Positions 1 through 6,270 are shown, counted from the first letter of the stretch. The stretch: 13,573 nt of DNA from Geobacter sp. (GCA_003490025.1 DNJC01000094.1:1-13573), one strand, 5' to 3'. The notes: generated by a model not told the origin, from the sequence alone. Made by a program: numbers and translations.

Positions 1-29
1 TCTACGTTCTAAGTTCTACGTTGAAAAGC

Positions 30-63
30 AAAAGGCCTTCTGGGATTCCAGAGGGCCTTTTTT
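30..63. terminator. Hairpin terminator, probably bidirectional
   Basis: A 14-bp stem (arms 30-43 and 48-61, one G-T wobble, loop GATT) is flanked by T-rich sequence in both orientations: TTTTTT on the plus strand and CCTTTTGCTTTT on the minus strand. It lies about 157 bp beyond the stop codon of the response regulator gene, so it can end that minus-strand operon. It could equally serve a plus-strand gene left of the window. Confidence 0.8.
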
Positions 64-117
64 GCGTGGCTTTTTGCTGAGGTGCCTGTGGAACTGCAGT
101 GTGGACTAATGTACAGC

Positions 118-223
118 GTAGAACGTAGAACAGCCGTTAAGACAACTTAGAACGTAGAACGTAGAACGTAGAACTGCGGTTAAGAACGTAGAACGTAGAA
201 CTGCCGTTAAGAACTGCCGTTAA
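118..223. repeat. GTAGAAC heptamer / TGCCGTTAA repeat array
   Basis: The unit GTAGAAC occurs in head-to-tail runs (118-131, 154-174, 188-201). The runs are separated by copies of a second unit, TGCCGTTAA or variants (around 132-140, 175-183, 202-210, 215-223). An inverted fragment of the same array (CTACGTTCTAAGTTCTACG) lies at 2-20, and another short run occurs after ahcY at 6036-6053. The last TGCCGTTAA unit contains the TTA that is the response regulator's TAA stop on the minus strand. I see no gene in 1-219. Confidence 0.85.
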
Positions 224-924
224 GCCTTCCTGCTGAACCTGTACCCCACGCCGCGAACGGTCTGGAAGAAGATCGGGCGGGAGGGCTCGGGCTCGAAGTA
301 CTTCCGCAGGCGCACGATGAAGTTGTCCAGGGTCCTCGTCTCGGCATCGGTTGAGTAACCCCAGACGCTCTCCAGGATCGCCGCCCGCGGAATGGCTTCG
401 CCCTCACGCTGGAAAAAAAGCGACAGCATCCGCACCTCCAGGTCGGTCAGGTCGATCTCCCCCTGCCTCGTCCTCGCCCGGTACGAGAGCAGAAACACCT
501 CGTTGTCCCCGAAACGATACCCTTCCTCGACAGGTTCCGGCCGGTACCACGCTGAACGCCGCAACATCCCGGAAACCCTCAGCAGGAACTCCTTCAGGTT
601 GAACGGCTTGACCAGATAGTCGTCGGCCCCGGCGGCCAACCCGCTGATACGGTCGCTCTCGGCCGAGCGCGCAGTCAGCATCAGCACCGGTACCCTCGAA
701 TCCAAAGCACGGATCTTCTGGCACACCTCGAACCCGCCGATCCCGGGCAGCATCACGTCCAGGATGATCAACTCGAACTTCTCGACCTCGACCTTCTCCA
801 GCGCCTCCTCGCCGCTCTCCACATGGCTCACCAGATACCCTTCCTGCTCCAGGTTGAAGGTGATCCCGCGCGCGAGGTGTATCTCGTCCTCTACCAGGAG
901 TATCTGCGGTTTTTCCCCCGACAT
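220..924 (-). CDS. OmpR/PhoB-type response regulator
   Basis: This 234-residue DNA-binding response regulator is the output half of a two-component system with the kinase encoded just upstream. The N-terminal receiver domain (about 7-120) shows the acidic pair E12-D13, the phospho-acceptor D56 in LIILDVMLPG, T84 in LMLTAR and K106 in LVKPF. The C-terminal winged helix (about 135-232) has the usual TDLEVRML start and the ending RTLDNFIVRLRKYFEP...TVRGVGYRF. The length is normal for the OmpR family. It starts 4 bp after the kinase stop, with AGAGGT inside the end of the kinase gene as ribosome binding site, so the two genes are probably co-transcribed. Its stop codon lies within the downstream repeat array. 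Family assignment is secure; the signal and regulon cannot be read from sequence, and it should not be called PhoB without further evidence. Confidence 0.95.
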   Translation of the reverse strand: MSGEKPQILLVEDEIHLARGITFNLEQEGYLVSHVESGEEALEKVEVEKFELIILDVMLPGIGGFEVCQKIRALDSRVPVLMLTARSAESDRISGLAAGADDYLVKPFNLKEFLLRVSGMLRRSAWYRPEPVEEGYRFGDNEVFLLSYRARTRQGEIDLTDLEVRMLSLFFQREGEAIPRAAILESVWGYSTDAETRTLDNFIVRLRKYFEPEPSRPIFFQTVRGVGYRFSRKA

Positions 925-928
925 GCCG

Positions 929-1882
929 CTAACCTCTCTGCTGCTGCCCGGGAAGCGGCAGCGTAATCTGGAAGGTGCACCCCTTGCCGGGGCCTGCGCT
1001 GAAAACGGAGATCTTCCCTCCGTGCGCGTTCACCACCGACTTCACTATGTAGAGCCCGAGGCCGGTCCCCCTGATGTTCTCGCCGGGTGTGCGCACCCGG
1101 TAGAACATGTCGAAGACCTTGTCGAGTTCGTTCTTCTTGATCCCCTTGCCGTTGTCCTGGAATTCCAGCACGCACTGTCGACCGCTTCTCCTCAAGGAGA
1201 CCCGGATCTCCGGGGAGACGGGAGAATAGAGCAGGGCGTTCTCCAACAGGTTCCTGAGCGCCATCTCCATCCCTTCCACGTCGATGACGGCAGTTATCCC
1301 CGGCTCTATCTCCAGCGTCAGGCGTCCTCCTTCCGGGAGATCGCCACGTTTCCCTTCCAGGTAATCAGAGATGAATTCCGAAAAATCGATGCGCTTCGCC
1401 TTCTCGCCCAGTTGCCGGAACTCGATCCTCGTGGCCATCAGCAGGTTGCTGGTGAGCACGTTCAGCCTCTCCGTATCCGACAGCATCACGTCGATGAAAC
1501 CATCCAGTTTTTCCTTGGGGAGGTCCCTCAGCTTCACCGTTTCCAGGTGCAACTGGATGGAGGCAAGCGGCGACTTGAGTTCGTGGGTCAGCTGCGAGAT
1601 GTAGGTCCGTTGCTGCAGGTAGAGCTTCGCCTGGCGCCGCCAGTACAGGAAGAGGACGTAAACCCCGGCGAGGATCGCGACCGCCATCAGCAACCCCTCG
1701 ACGAGGACGATCCATTCCACCCCCTGGGTCACCAGCTCCGGCTTGTAGCGCAGGGCGAGTTCCTTAAACTCCTTGTTCCTGCCGATGAACCAGTAGACCC
1801 AGGAGACCACCATGACCACCCAGATCAGCTGGATCCCTATCAATGCAATCAACGGGTTGGAGAGTTTACGGTTCATTTTCAT
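929..1882 (-). CDS. Membrane sensor histidine kinase
   Basis: This HisKA/HATPase_c sensor kinase is the likely partner of the response regulator that follows it. Counting from the chosen start (317 residues), there are two hydrophobic segments, about 12-33 and 57-80, with only some 23 residues between them, so it lacks a sizeable extracellular sensor domain. The H-box SQLTHELKSPLASIQ carries the phospho-acceptor H100. An N-box follows (RNLLENALLYSP), then the G1 box DNGKGI and the G2 box GTGLGLYIVKSVVNAHGG. The ATG at 1882 is chosen because AGAGGTG sits at the right distance before it; an ATG at 1918 would add 12 residues but lacks a good ribosome binding site. Little extracellular sequence suggests sensing within the membrane or by a partner protein. 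The ligand is unknown. Confidence 0.93.
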   Translation of the reverse strand: MKMNRKLSNPLIALIGIQLIWVVMVVSWVYWFIGRNKEFKELALRYKPELVTQGVEWIVLVEGLLMAVAILAGVYVLFLYWRRQAKLYLQQRTYISQLTHELKSPLASIQLHLETVKLRDLPKEKLDGFIDVMLSDTERLNVLTSNLLMATRIEFRQLGEKAKRIDFSEFISDYLEGKRGDLPEGGRLTLEIEPGITAVIDVEGMEMALRNLLENALLYSPVSPEIRVSLRRSGRQCVLEFQDNGKGIKKNELDKVFDMFYRVRTPGENIRGTGLGLYIVKSVVNAHGGKISVFSAGPGKGCTFQITLPLPGQQQRG

Positions 1883-2027
1883 GCACCCACCTCTAGCATC
1901 GCAGGTCGCTTTTTGCAAGAGGTATCTAAGGAGGAGTTGGGCTCCCTGGTTTTACATTACTATTACAAAAAAAAACGATGTTCTCTGTTAATGTGAAAAC
2001 GTGGCAGTCCCAACCCAGGAGGGAAGT

Positions 2028-3119
2028 ATGTTCAAACCGTTGCGCATTGGCAAACACGTGGCCCGTTACCCGCTTATCCAGGGGGGAATGGGGGTCCGCG
2101 TCTCGGCAGGATCACTCGCAGGACACGTCGCCAAGTGCGGTGGGGTCGGCCTGGTCGCCTCCCCCGGCATAGCTCTGAACAGCGAGTTCTACGACGGCAA
2201 GAATTACATGAAGAGCAACCCGATGGCCCTGAAGGAGGAGCTGCGCAAGGCATACGAAATCGCCCCCGACGGTATCATCGGGGTGAACGTGATGGTTGCG
2301 CTTTCCGATTTCGAGGCATTGGTGGCGGCTTCAGTCGAGGGGGGCGCAAAGCTCCTCGTCTGCGGAGCCGGATTGCCGATGACCCTCCCGGGGTTGACCG
2401 CCCATGCGCCCGACGTCGCGCTGGTGCCGATCGTCTCCTCGGTCCGCGCCGCGCAGCTTATCGCCAAGAAGTGGGACAAGGCCTACAACCGCCTTCCCGA
2501 TGCGGTCGTCGTCGAGGACCCCGACACCGCCGGCGGTCATCTGGGCGAGAAAATGGAGAACATCGGTAACGGCGATTACGACCAGTACGCGACCGTGCGC
2601 GGCGTCAAGGAATTCTTCCGTAGCGAGTACGGCCTGGACATCCCCATCATTGCTGCCGGCGGGATCTGGGACCGCGCCGACCTGCTGCACGCGCTGGCCG
2701 AAGGCGCCGACGGCGTCCAGATGGCGAGCCGTTTCGTAACGACCGTCGAGTGCGACGCGGACGACGCCTTCAAACAGGCCTACCTCGATTGCAAAAAAGA
2801 GGACATCGGGCTCATCATGAGCCCAGCAGGCCTTCCCGGGCGCGCCATACTCACCAACCAGGAAGGTATAATCGCCTACGACGAAGATCACAGCTCCGTC
2901 TGCACGCTTGGTTGCCTCAAGAAATGCTCCTACAAGGAGAGCGGCGAGCGTTTCTGCATCGTCAGGTCGCTGGACCGCGCTCAGCGCGGCGACGTTGATA
3001 CCGGCCTCGTCTTCTGCGGCACCAACGCCTGGAAGGCGAACCGTATCGAGACCGTGCAGGAGATCTTCAACGAACTCTTTGCCGAAGCGGGCGCAGTCGC
3101 GGAGAATAAGGCGGCGTAG
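2028..3119 (+). CDS. Nitronate monooxygenase / FabK-like FMN protein with Cys cluster
   Basis: This 363-residue TIM-barrel flavoprotein belongs to the nitronate monooxygenase/FabK (2-nitropropane dioxygenase) family. Visible motifs are the N-terminal YPLIQGGMG, the DTAGGHLG motif with the candidate catalytic H171, and the FMN-phosphate loop IIAAGGIWDRADLLHALAEG. After the barrel comes C292-x3-C296-x3-C300-x9-C310, which is not part of the basic FMN barrel and might bind a metal or an Fe-S cluster (inference). The start at 2028 follows AGGAGGG with 5-bp spacing; a GTG at 2001 lacks that support. The gene is divergent from the two-component operon and closed by its own terminator, so it is probably monocistronic. 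Family members differ in substrate (nitronates, enoyl-ACP, others), and the substrate here is not known. Confidence 0.85.
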   Translation: MFKPLRIGKHVARYPLIQGGMGVRVSAGSLAGHVAKCGGVGLVASPGIALNSEFYDGKNYMKSNPMALKEELRKAYEIAPDGIIGVNVMVALSDFEALVAASVEGGAKLLVCGAGLPMTLPGLTAHAPDVALVPIVSSVRAAQLIAKKWDKAYNRLPDAVVVEDPDTAGGHLGEKMENIGNGDYDQYATVRGVKEFFRSEYGLDIPIIAAGGIWDRADLLHALAEGADGVQMASRFVTTVECDADDAFKQAYLDCKKEDIGLIMSPAGLPGRAILTNQEGIIAYDEDHSSVCTLGCLKKCSYKESGERFCIVRSLDRAQRGDVDTGLVFCGTNAWKANRIETVQEIFNELFAEAGAVAENKAA

Positions 3120-3153
3120 ACGTCGGAAGGCAGAAGTCAGATTCAAGCAAAGG

Positions 3154-3192
3154 AAATCCCCCTGTCGCATAAATAGCGGCGGGGGGATTTTT
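3154..3192 (+). terminator. Rho-independent terminator of the flavoprotein gene
   Basis: The arms AAATCCCCC (3154-3162) and GGGGGATTT (3182-3190) form a 9-bp stem, with a run of five T at the 3' edge, starting 35 bp after the stop codon. The orientation fits termination of the flavoprotein transcript. Confidence 0.88.
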
Positions 3193-3311
3193 GTATTTCA
3201 ACCCTTGTGTCCATCCCCTCGCCCTCCGGGAGAGGGTGGCCGAAGGCCGGGTGAGGGCGGTGCCACGAAGCCCGATGATGCCCAAAGGTAAGGCTCCGTC
3301 ATTTACGACTT

Positions 3312-3337
3312 GTAGGAGCGGCATTCCTGCCGCGATC
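3312..3337 (+). repeat. REP-like hairpin with GTAG head, copy 1
   Basis: GTAGGA is followed by a perfect 6-bp stem, GCGGCA-TTCC-TGCCGC. A GTAG head next to a short GC hairpin is the layout of REP elements mobilised by RAYT (TnpA-REP) proteins. No such gene is in the window. A degraded GTAGGAGCG start also appears at 3548-3556. Confidence 0.6.
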
Positions 3338-3466
3338 GGCGCCCTCACCCCGGCCCTCTCCCGGAGGGCGAGGGGGAATGGACGGGAGAGGGTGGCCGAA
3401 GGCCGGGTGAGGGCGGTGCCACGAAGCCCGATGTTGCTCAAAGAAAGGCTCCGTCATTTACGACTT

Positions 3467-3489
3467 GTAGGCGCGACATTCCTGCCGCG
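3467..3489 (+). repeat. REP-like hairpin with GTAG head, copy 2 (diverged)
   Basis: This is the second tandem copy, 155 bp downstream. It starts with GTAGGCGCGACATTCCTGCC. Relative to copy 1 the left arm has changes that break two base pairs of the stem, so this copy appears to be decaying. Confidence 0.5.
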
Positions 3490-3590
3490 GCCGGCGCCCT
3501 CACCCCGACCCTCTCCCATAGGGCGAGGGAGAGTGGAAAGAAAGCTGGTAGGAGCGCATCTGTTGAGAAATTTATAATGCACCTTTCTCC

Positions 3591-3619
3591 TTGCCAGCGC
3601 GCGCCTCTCGTGCTATATC
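3591..3619 (+). promoter_or_regulatory. Candidate sigma-70 promoter of the sahR-ahcY operon
   Basis: TTGCCA (3591-3596, 5 of 6 to TTGACA) and TATATC (3614-3619, 4 of 6 to TATAAT) are separated by exactly 17 bp. The -10 hexamer overlaps the palindrome at 3617-3632, the arrangement expected for repression. A perfect TATAAT at 3573-3578 has no matching -35 and is judged less likely. Confidence 0.5.
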
Positions 3620-3632
3620 AAGAAAACTTGAT
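3617..3632. promoter_or_regulatory. Palindromic operator candidate (SahR-like)
   Basis: ATCAAG-AAAA-CTTGAT is a perfect 6-4-6 palindrome, extendable to 8 of 9 matched pairs (3614-3635). It lies 30-45 bp before an ArsR-family gene and overlaps the candidate -10 box. ArsR-family repressors bind such inverted repeats and often control their own operon. That this is the SahR site is inference from position and the neighbouring ahcY. Confidence 0.6.
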
Positions 3633-3661
3633 TTAATAGAATCGGCAAGGTTGATTAAAAT

Positions 3662-4585
3662 ATGCTCGATCTCCTGAAAGCACTGGCTGACCCTTGCCGC
3701 CTGCGACTGGTGGCGGTGCTGCTGCGGGCTGAATTCACCGTGCAGGAGCTGACGCAGATCCTCGCCATGGGGCAGTCGCGCATCTCCAGGCACCTGAAGA
3801 TCCTCACCGAGGCGGGCGTTCTTTCGGTGAAGCGGCAAGGGACCTGGAGCTACTATCGCGTGGGTGACGGGAACGACTTTTTCCGCGCCATACGCCCCGC
3901 CGTCGAAAGGGAGCTGGAGCGACTCCCGGAGCGGCGCGATGATCTCGCTGCCGTGGCGCTGGCCCTCGAAGCGCGGCGCAAGCGGAGCCTTGAGTTCTTC
4001 GACCAGCACGCACGGAGCTGGGACGTCCTCTCGCGCACGCTGCTCCCTGTTCCGGAGTACCAGGAGCGCCTGCTGGCCCTGGTTCCCTCCGTCGACACCT
4101 TGCTGGAGATTGGAGTCGGGACGGGGGCCCTGCTCCCTGACCTCGCCCGCCGGGCTCACAAGGTGATCGGGGTCGACCACTCGCCTGCCATGCTGGAGGA
4201 GGCGAGACGTCGCGTCGCCGATGATGGTAACGGTGCTGCGGAACTGAGGCTCGGCGAGATGACCCATCTCCCCCTGGCTGACGGCGGGGCGGGGTGCGTG
4301 GTGGCCAACATGGTGCTGCATCACGCAGCCGATCCGCAGGCGGTGCTGGCGGAGATAGCGCGCGTGCTTAAGCCGCAGGGGACCCTGGTGCTGGCCGACC
4401 TGGCGCGCCATGAGCGGGAGTGGGCACGCGAGCAGTTGGCCGACCAGTGGCTCGGATTCGAGGTGGAAGAACTGCAGGGCTGGCTCAAAGGTGCCGGTCT
4501 TGACGGGATACAGGTTGATCGCGTCGCCGCGGGGAACGGGCAGGAGGACGTACTGCTGGTGACGGCGGTGAAAAGCAGGGGCTAG
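3662..4585 (+). CDS. sahR: ArsR-type regulator fused to SAM methyltransferase domain (SahR-like)
   Basis: The protein has 307 residues and two domains. Residues 1 to about 90 are an ArsR winged helix (LLKALADPCRLRLVAVLL, recognition region MGQSRISRHLKILTEAGVL). Residues about 115-300 are a class I SAM-dependent methyltransferase fold, with motif I LEIGVGTG (148-155), the acidic D172 in VIGVDHSPAML, and a late motif RVLKPQGTLVLADL. The next gene is S-adenosylhomocysteine hydrolase, 45 bp away on the same strand. This matches the published SahR regulators of methionine and SAM recycling, ArsR-family proteins that respond to S-adenosylhomocysteine; the methyltransferase-like domain may be the ligand sensor rather than an enzyme (inference). 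The ribosome binding site (AAGG, 11 bp away) is weak. The alternative is an ordinary methyltransferase with a DNA-binding head. The TAG stop lies inside a GGGGCTAG repeat. Confidence 0.82.
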   Translation: MLDLLKALADPCRLRLVAVLLRAEFTVQELTQILAMGQSRISRHLKILTEAGVLSVKRQGTWSYYRVGDGNDFFRAIRPAVERELERLPERRDDLAAVALALEARRKRSLEFFDQHARSWDVLSRTLLPVPEYQERLLALVPSVDTLLEIGVGTGALLPDLARRAHKVIGVDHSPAMLEEARRRVADDGNGAAELRLGEMTHLPLADGGAGCVVANMVLHHAADPQAVLAEIARVLKPQGTLVLADLARHEREWAREQLADQWLGFEVEELQGWLKGAGLDGIQVDRVAAGNGQEDVLLVTAVKSRG

Positions 4586-4603
4586 GGACTGGGGGCTAGC
4601 CCC
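4575..4603. repeat. GGGGCTAG short repeat at the sahR stop codon
   Basis: Two GGGGCTAG units (4578-4585 and 4592-4599) are joined by GGACTG, and the second is part of the perfect 12-bp palindrome GGGGCTAGCCCC (4592-4603). The 11-mer GCAGGGGCTAG also occurs after moaA at 13517-13527. In both places the repeat overlaps or immediately follows a TAG stop. Confidence 0.7.
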
Positions 4604-4630
4604 GATTCTAAAAACAAAGGAGAAGGACTG

Positions 4631-6028
4631 ATGAAAGAAAACGACTACATCGTCAAGGACATGTCGCTGGCAGCTTGGGGCCGCAAGGAAATGATCATAG
4701 CCGAAACCGAGATGCCGGGCCTGATGGCGATCCGCGAGGAGTACGCCGCTTCACAGCCGCTCAAGGGCGCACGCATCGCGGGCTCGCTGCACATGACCAT
4801 CCAGACCGCCATGCTGATCGAGACCCTGACCGCCCTGGGCGCCGAGGTCCGCTGGGCTTCCTGCAACATCTTCTCTACCCAGGACCACGCCGCAGCCGCT
4901 ATCGCTGCAGCAGGCATCCCGGTCTTCGCCCACAAGGGTGAGACCCTGGGCGAGTACTGGGATTACACCCACAAGATCTTCGAGTGGCACGACGGCGGCG
5001 CTCCGAACATGATCCTTGACGACGGCGGCGACGCGACCCTCCTGCTGCACCTGGGGAGCGACGCCGAAAAGGATGCCTCCGTCATCGCCAACGCGACCTG
5101 CGAGGAAGAGGAATTCCTTTTCGCCGCCATCAAGAAGCGCCTGGCCGAGCAGCCGGGCTGGTACTCCAAGACCGCTGCCAGCATCAAGGGCGTCACCGAG
5201 GAGACGACCACCGGCGTGCACCGCCTCTACCAGATGTTCGAGAAGGGCAAGCTCAAGTTCCCTGCCATCAACGTGAACGATTGCGTGACCAAGTCGAAGT
5301 TCGACAACATCTACGGCTGCCGCGAGTCCCTCATGGACGGCATCAAGCGCGCCACCGACGTCATGGTGGCAGGCAAGGTCGCCGTCATCTGCGGCTACGG
5401 CGACGTCGGCAAGGGTTGCGCGCAGGCGATGCGCGGCCTGCAGGCCCAGGTCTGGGTGACCGAGGTCGACCCGATCTGCGCACTCCAGGCCGCCATGGAA
5501 GGGTACAAGGTGGTCACCATGGCGTGGGCTGCCGACAAGGCGGACATCTTCGTCACCACCACCGGCAACATCGACGTCATCACCCACGACCATATGAGGG
5601 CGATGAAGCACAACGCCATCGTCTGCAACATAGGTCACTTCGACAACGAGATCGAGGTCGCCAAGCTGAAGCAGTACCAGTGGGAGAACATCAAGCCGCA
5701 GGTGGACCACGTCATCTTCCCGGACGGCAAGCGCATCATCCTGCTCGCGGAAGGGCGCCTGGTGAACCTTGGCTGCGCCACCGGCCACCCCTCCTACGTC
5801 ATGTCCTCCTCCTTCGCCAACCAGACCCTGGCCCAGATGGAGATCTTCTGCAACCCGGGCAAGTACCCGGTCGGCGTGTACATCCTTCCCAAGGAGCTGG
5901 ACGAAAAGGTGGCGCGCCTGCAGCTGAAAACCTTGGGCGCGATGCTGACTGAACTGACCGAGGCCCAGGCCGATTACATCGGCGTCAAGAAGGAAGGGCC
6001 GTACAAGTCGGAGCACTACAGGTACTAA
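4631..6028 (+). CDS. ahcY: S-adenosylhomocysteine hydrolase (adenosylhomocysteinase)
   Basis: This cytosolic, NAD-dependent enzyme reversibly splits S-adenosylhomocysteine into adenosine and homocysteine, relieving product inhibition of methyltransferases. The 465-residue length is usual for the bacterial form. Visible hallmarks are the N-terminal substrate domain (SLHMTIQTAMLIETL, and the Cys-containing WASCNIFSTQDHAAAA), the NAD-binding GYGDVGKG (255-262), the GHFDNEI segment, GHPSYVMSSSFANQ, and the conserved C-terminus KSEHYRY. A good ribosome binding site (AAGGAGAAGGA) precedes the ATG. It follows the SahR-like gene by 45 bp with no terminator between, so the regulator probably controls it. 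The transcript ends at the hairpin 28 bp beyond the stop. Confidence 0.98.
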   Translation: MKENDYIVKDMSLAAWGRKEMIIAETEMPGLMAIREEYAASQPLKGARIAGSLHMTIQTAMLIETLTALGAEVRWASCNIFSTQDHAAAAIAAAGIPVFAHKGETLGEYWDYTHKIFEWHDGGAPNMILDDGGDATLLLHLGSDAEKDASVIANATCEEEEFLFAAIKKRLAEQPGWYSKTAASIKGVTEETTTGVHRLYQMFEKGKLKFPAINVNDCVTKSKFDNIYGCRESLMDGIKRATDVMVAGKVAVICGYGDVGKGCAQAMRGLQAQVWVTEVDPICALQAAMEGYKVVTMAWAADKADIFVTTTGNIDVITHDHMRAMKHNAIVCNIGHFDNEIEVAKLKQYQWENIKPQVDHVIFPDGKRIILLAEGRLVNLGCATGHPSYVMSSSFANQTLAQMEIFCNPGKYPVGVYILPKELDEKVARLQLKTLGAMLTELTEAQADYIGVKKEGPYKSEHYRY

Positions 6029-6035
6029 AACCACA

Positions 6036-6053
6036 CGTAGAACGTAGAACGTA
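6036..6053. repeat. GTAGAAC heptamer repeat, short copy
   Basis: CGTAGAACGTAGAACGTA gives two and a half units of the heptamer that forms the array at 118-223. It sits between the ahcY stop and its terminator. Confidence 0.75.
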
Positions 6054-6055
6054 AA

Positions 6056-6092
6056 AAAGGGCGCCTGGTTTCTTAACCGGCGCCCTTTCTTA
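6056..6092. terminator. Shared convergent terminator (ahcY and small ORF)
   Basis: The arms AAAGGGCGCCTGGTT (6056-6070) and AACCGGCGCCCTTT (6075-6088) pair with a single bulged T around the loop TCTT. TTTCTT follows on the plus strand and TTTTTT on the minus strand. It can end ahcY from the left and the minus-strand operon from the right; the small ORF's TAA stop (6090-6092) touches its edge. Confidence 0.9.
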
Positions 6093-6248
6093 TGAATCCT
6101 GCTCGTTCTTGCTCTTCTCTTTCTCCCCCCGGTCCCCGGGGGCGCACGATGGCGACATTCAGGTCTGTACACCCAGCTTAGGCAGGATGTACCGCTGCAG
6201 TACAACCCAAAAGACAAAAAAACCGGCCAGAAGCAATATTTCGGTCAT
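6090..6248 (-). CDS. Candidate small membrane selenoprotein (in-frame TGA = Sec)
   Basis: Read from ATG at 6248, this frame gives 29 residues, a TGA at 6159-6161, 22 more sense codons and a TAA. If TGA is read as selenocysteine the product has 52 residues: one hydrophobic segment (about 4-18, LLLAGFFVFWVVL), a short basic stretch (QRYILPKLG), then the redox-like motif GVQT-U-MSPSC (U30, C35), and a charged Lys/Glu-rich tail. The start is supported by GGAGG at 6264-6260; a TTG at 6254 has better spacing (5 bp) and would add two residues. A hairpin 16 bp after the TGA fits a bacterial SECIS element. The ORF follows moeA on the same strand by 90 bp and ends at the shared terminator. The alternative is a plain 29-residue membrane peptide ending at TGA. 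I know of no function. Confidence 0.6.
6126..6142 (-). promoter_or_regulatory. Candidate bacterial SECIS hairpin
   Basis: On the minus strand CCCCCGG (6142-6136), loop GGA (6135-6133) and CCGGGGG (6132-6126) form a perfect 7-bp stem. The stem begins 16 nt after the TGA at 6161-6159, leaving 23 nt between TGA and the apical loop, whose first base is G. This agrees with the known bacterial SECIS layout (stem-loop within the coding region just after UGA, G at the start of the loop). GC-rich hairpins are common, so it is supporting rather than decisive evidence. Confidence 0.5.
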
Positions 6249-6270
6249 ATCCAAGGTTACCTCCGGATGC

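Larger units (their letters stand above)
3214..3534. repeat. Tandem ~155 bp REP-like intergenic repeat
   Basis: Two direct copies lie head to tail, about 3228-3383 and 3384-3534, differing by a one-base deletion and scattered substitutions. Each copy contains a GGGAGAGGGTGGCCGAAGG element, a spacer with GGCTCCGTCATTTACGACTT, a hairpin headed by GTAG, and then a reverse-complement element of the type CCCTCACCCCGGCCCTCTCC. The two GC-rich elements of a copy are largely inverted repeats of each other, so the whole block can fold. No coding gene is supported between 3120 and 3661, and open frames across it follow the repeat rather than a protein. Confidence 0.85.

Noticed and set aside
764..1996. 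Long plus-strand open frame (410 codons) across the kinase and regulator genes
   Set aside because: It is antisense to two clear genes with family motifs; the frame is open only because of GC-rich codon bias and its protein has no recognisable domain.
1945..2000. Promoters or response-regulator boxes in the AT-rich kinase/flavoprotein divergent region (TTTACATTACTATTAC)
   Set aside because: No -35/-10 pair with good spacing was found on either strand and the direct repeats are too short to call.
3214..3534. CRISPR array
   Set aside because: There are only two long, diverged direct copies, no short regular repeats with unique spacers, and no cas genes.
3191..3577. Open frames in both directions through the repeat block
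   Set aside because: The translations simply follow the tandem repeat (duplicated Arg/Pro-rich segments), with no ribosome binding site.
4751..6217. 488-codon minus-strand frame over ahcY
   Set aside because: It is antisense to a secure ahcY and crosses its terminator; no motif supports it.
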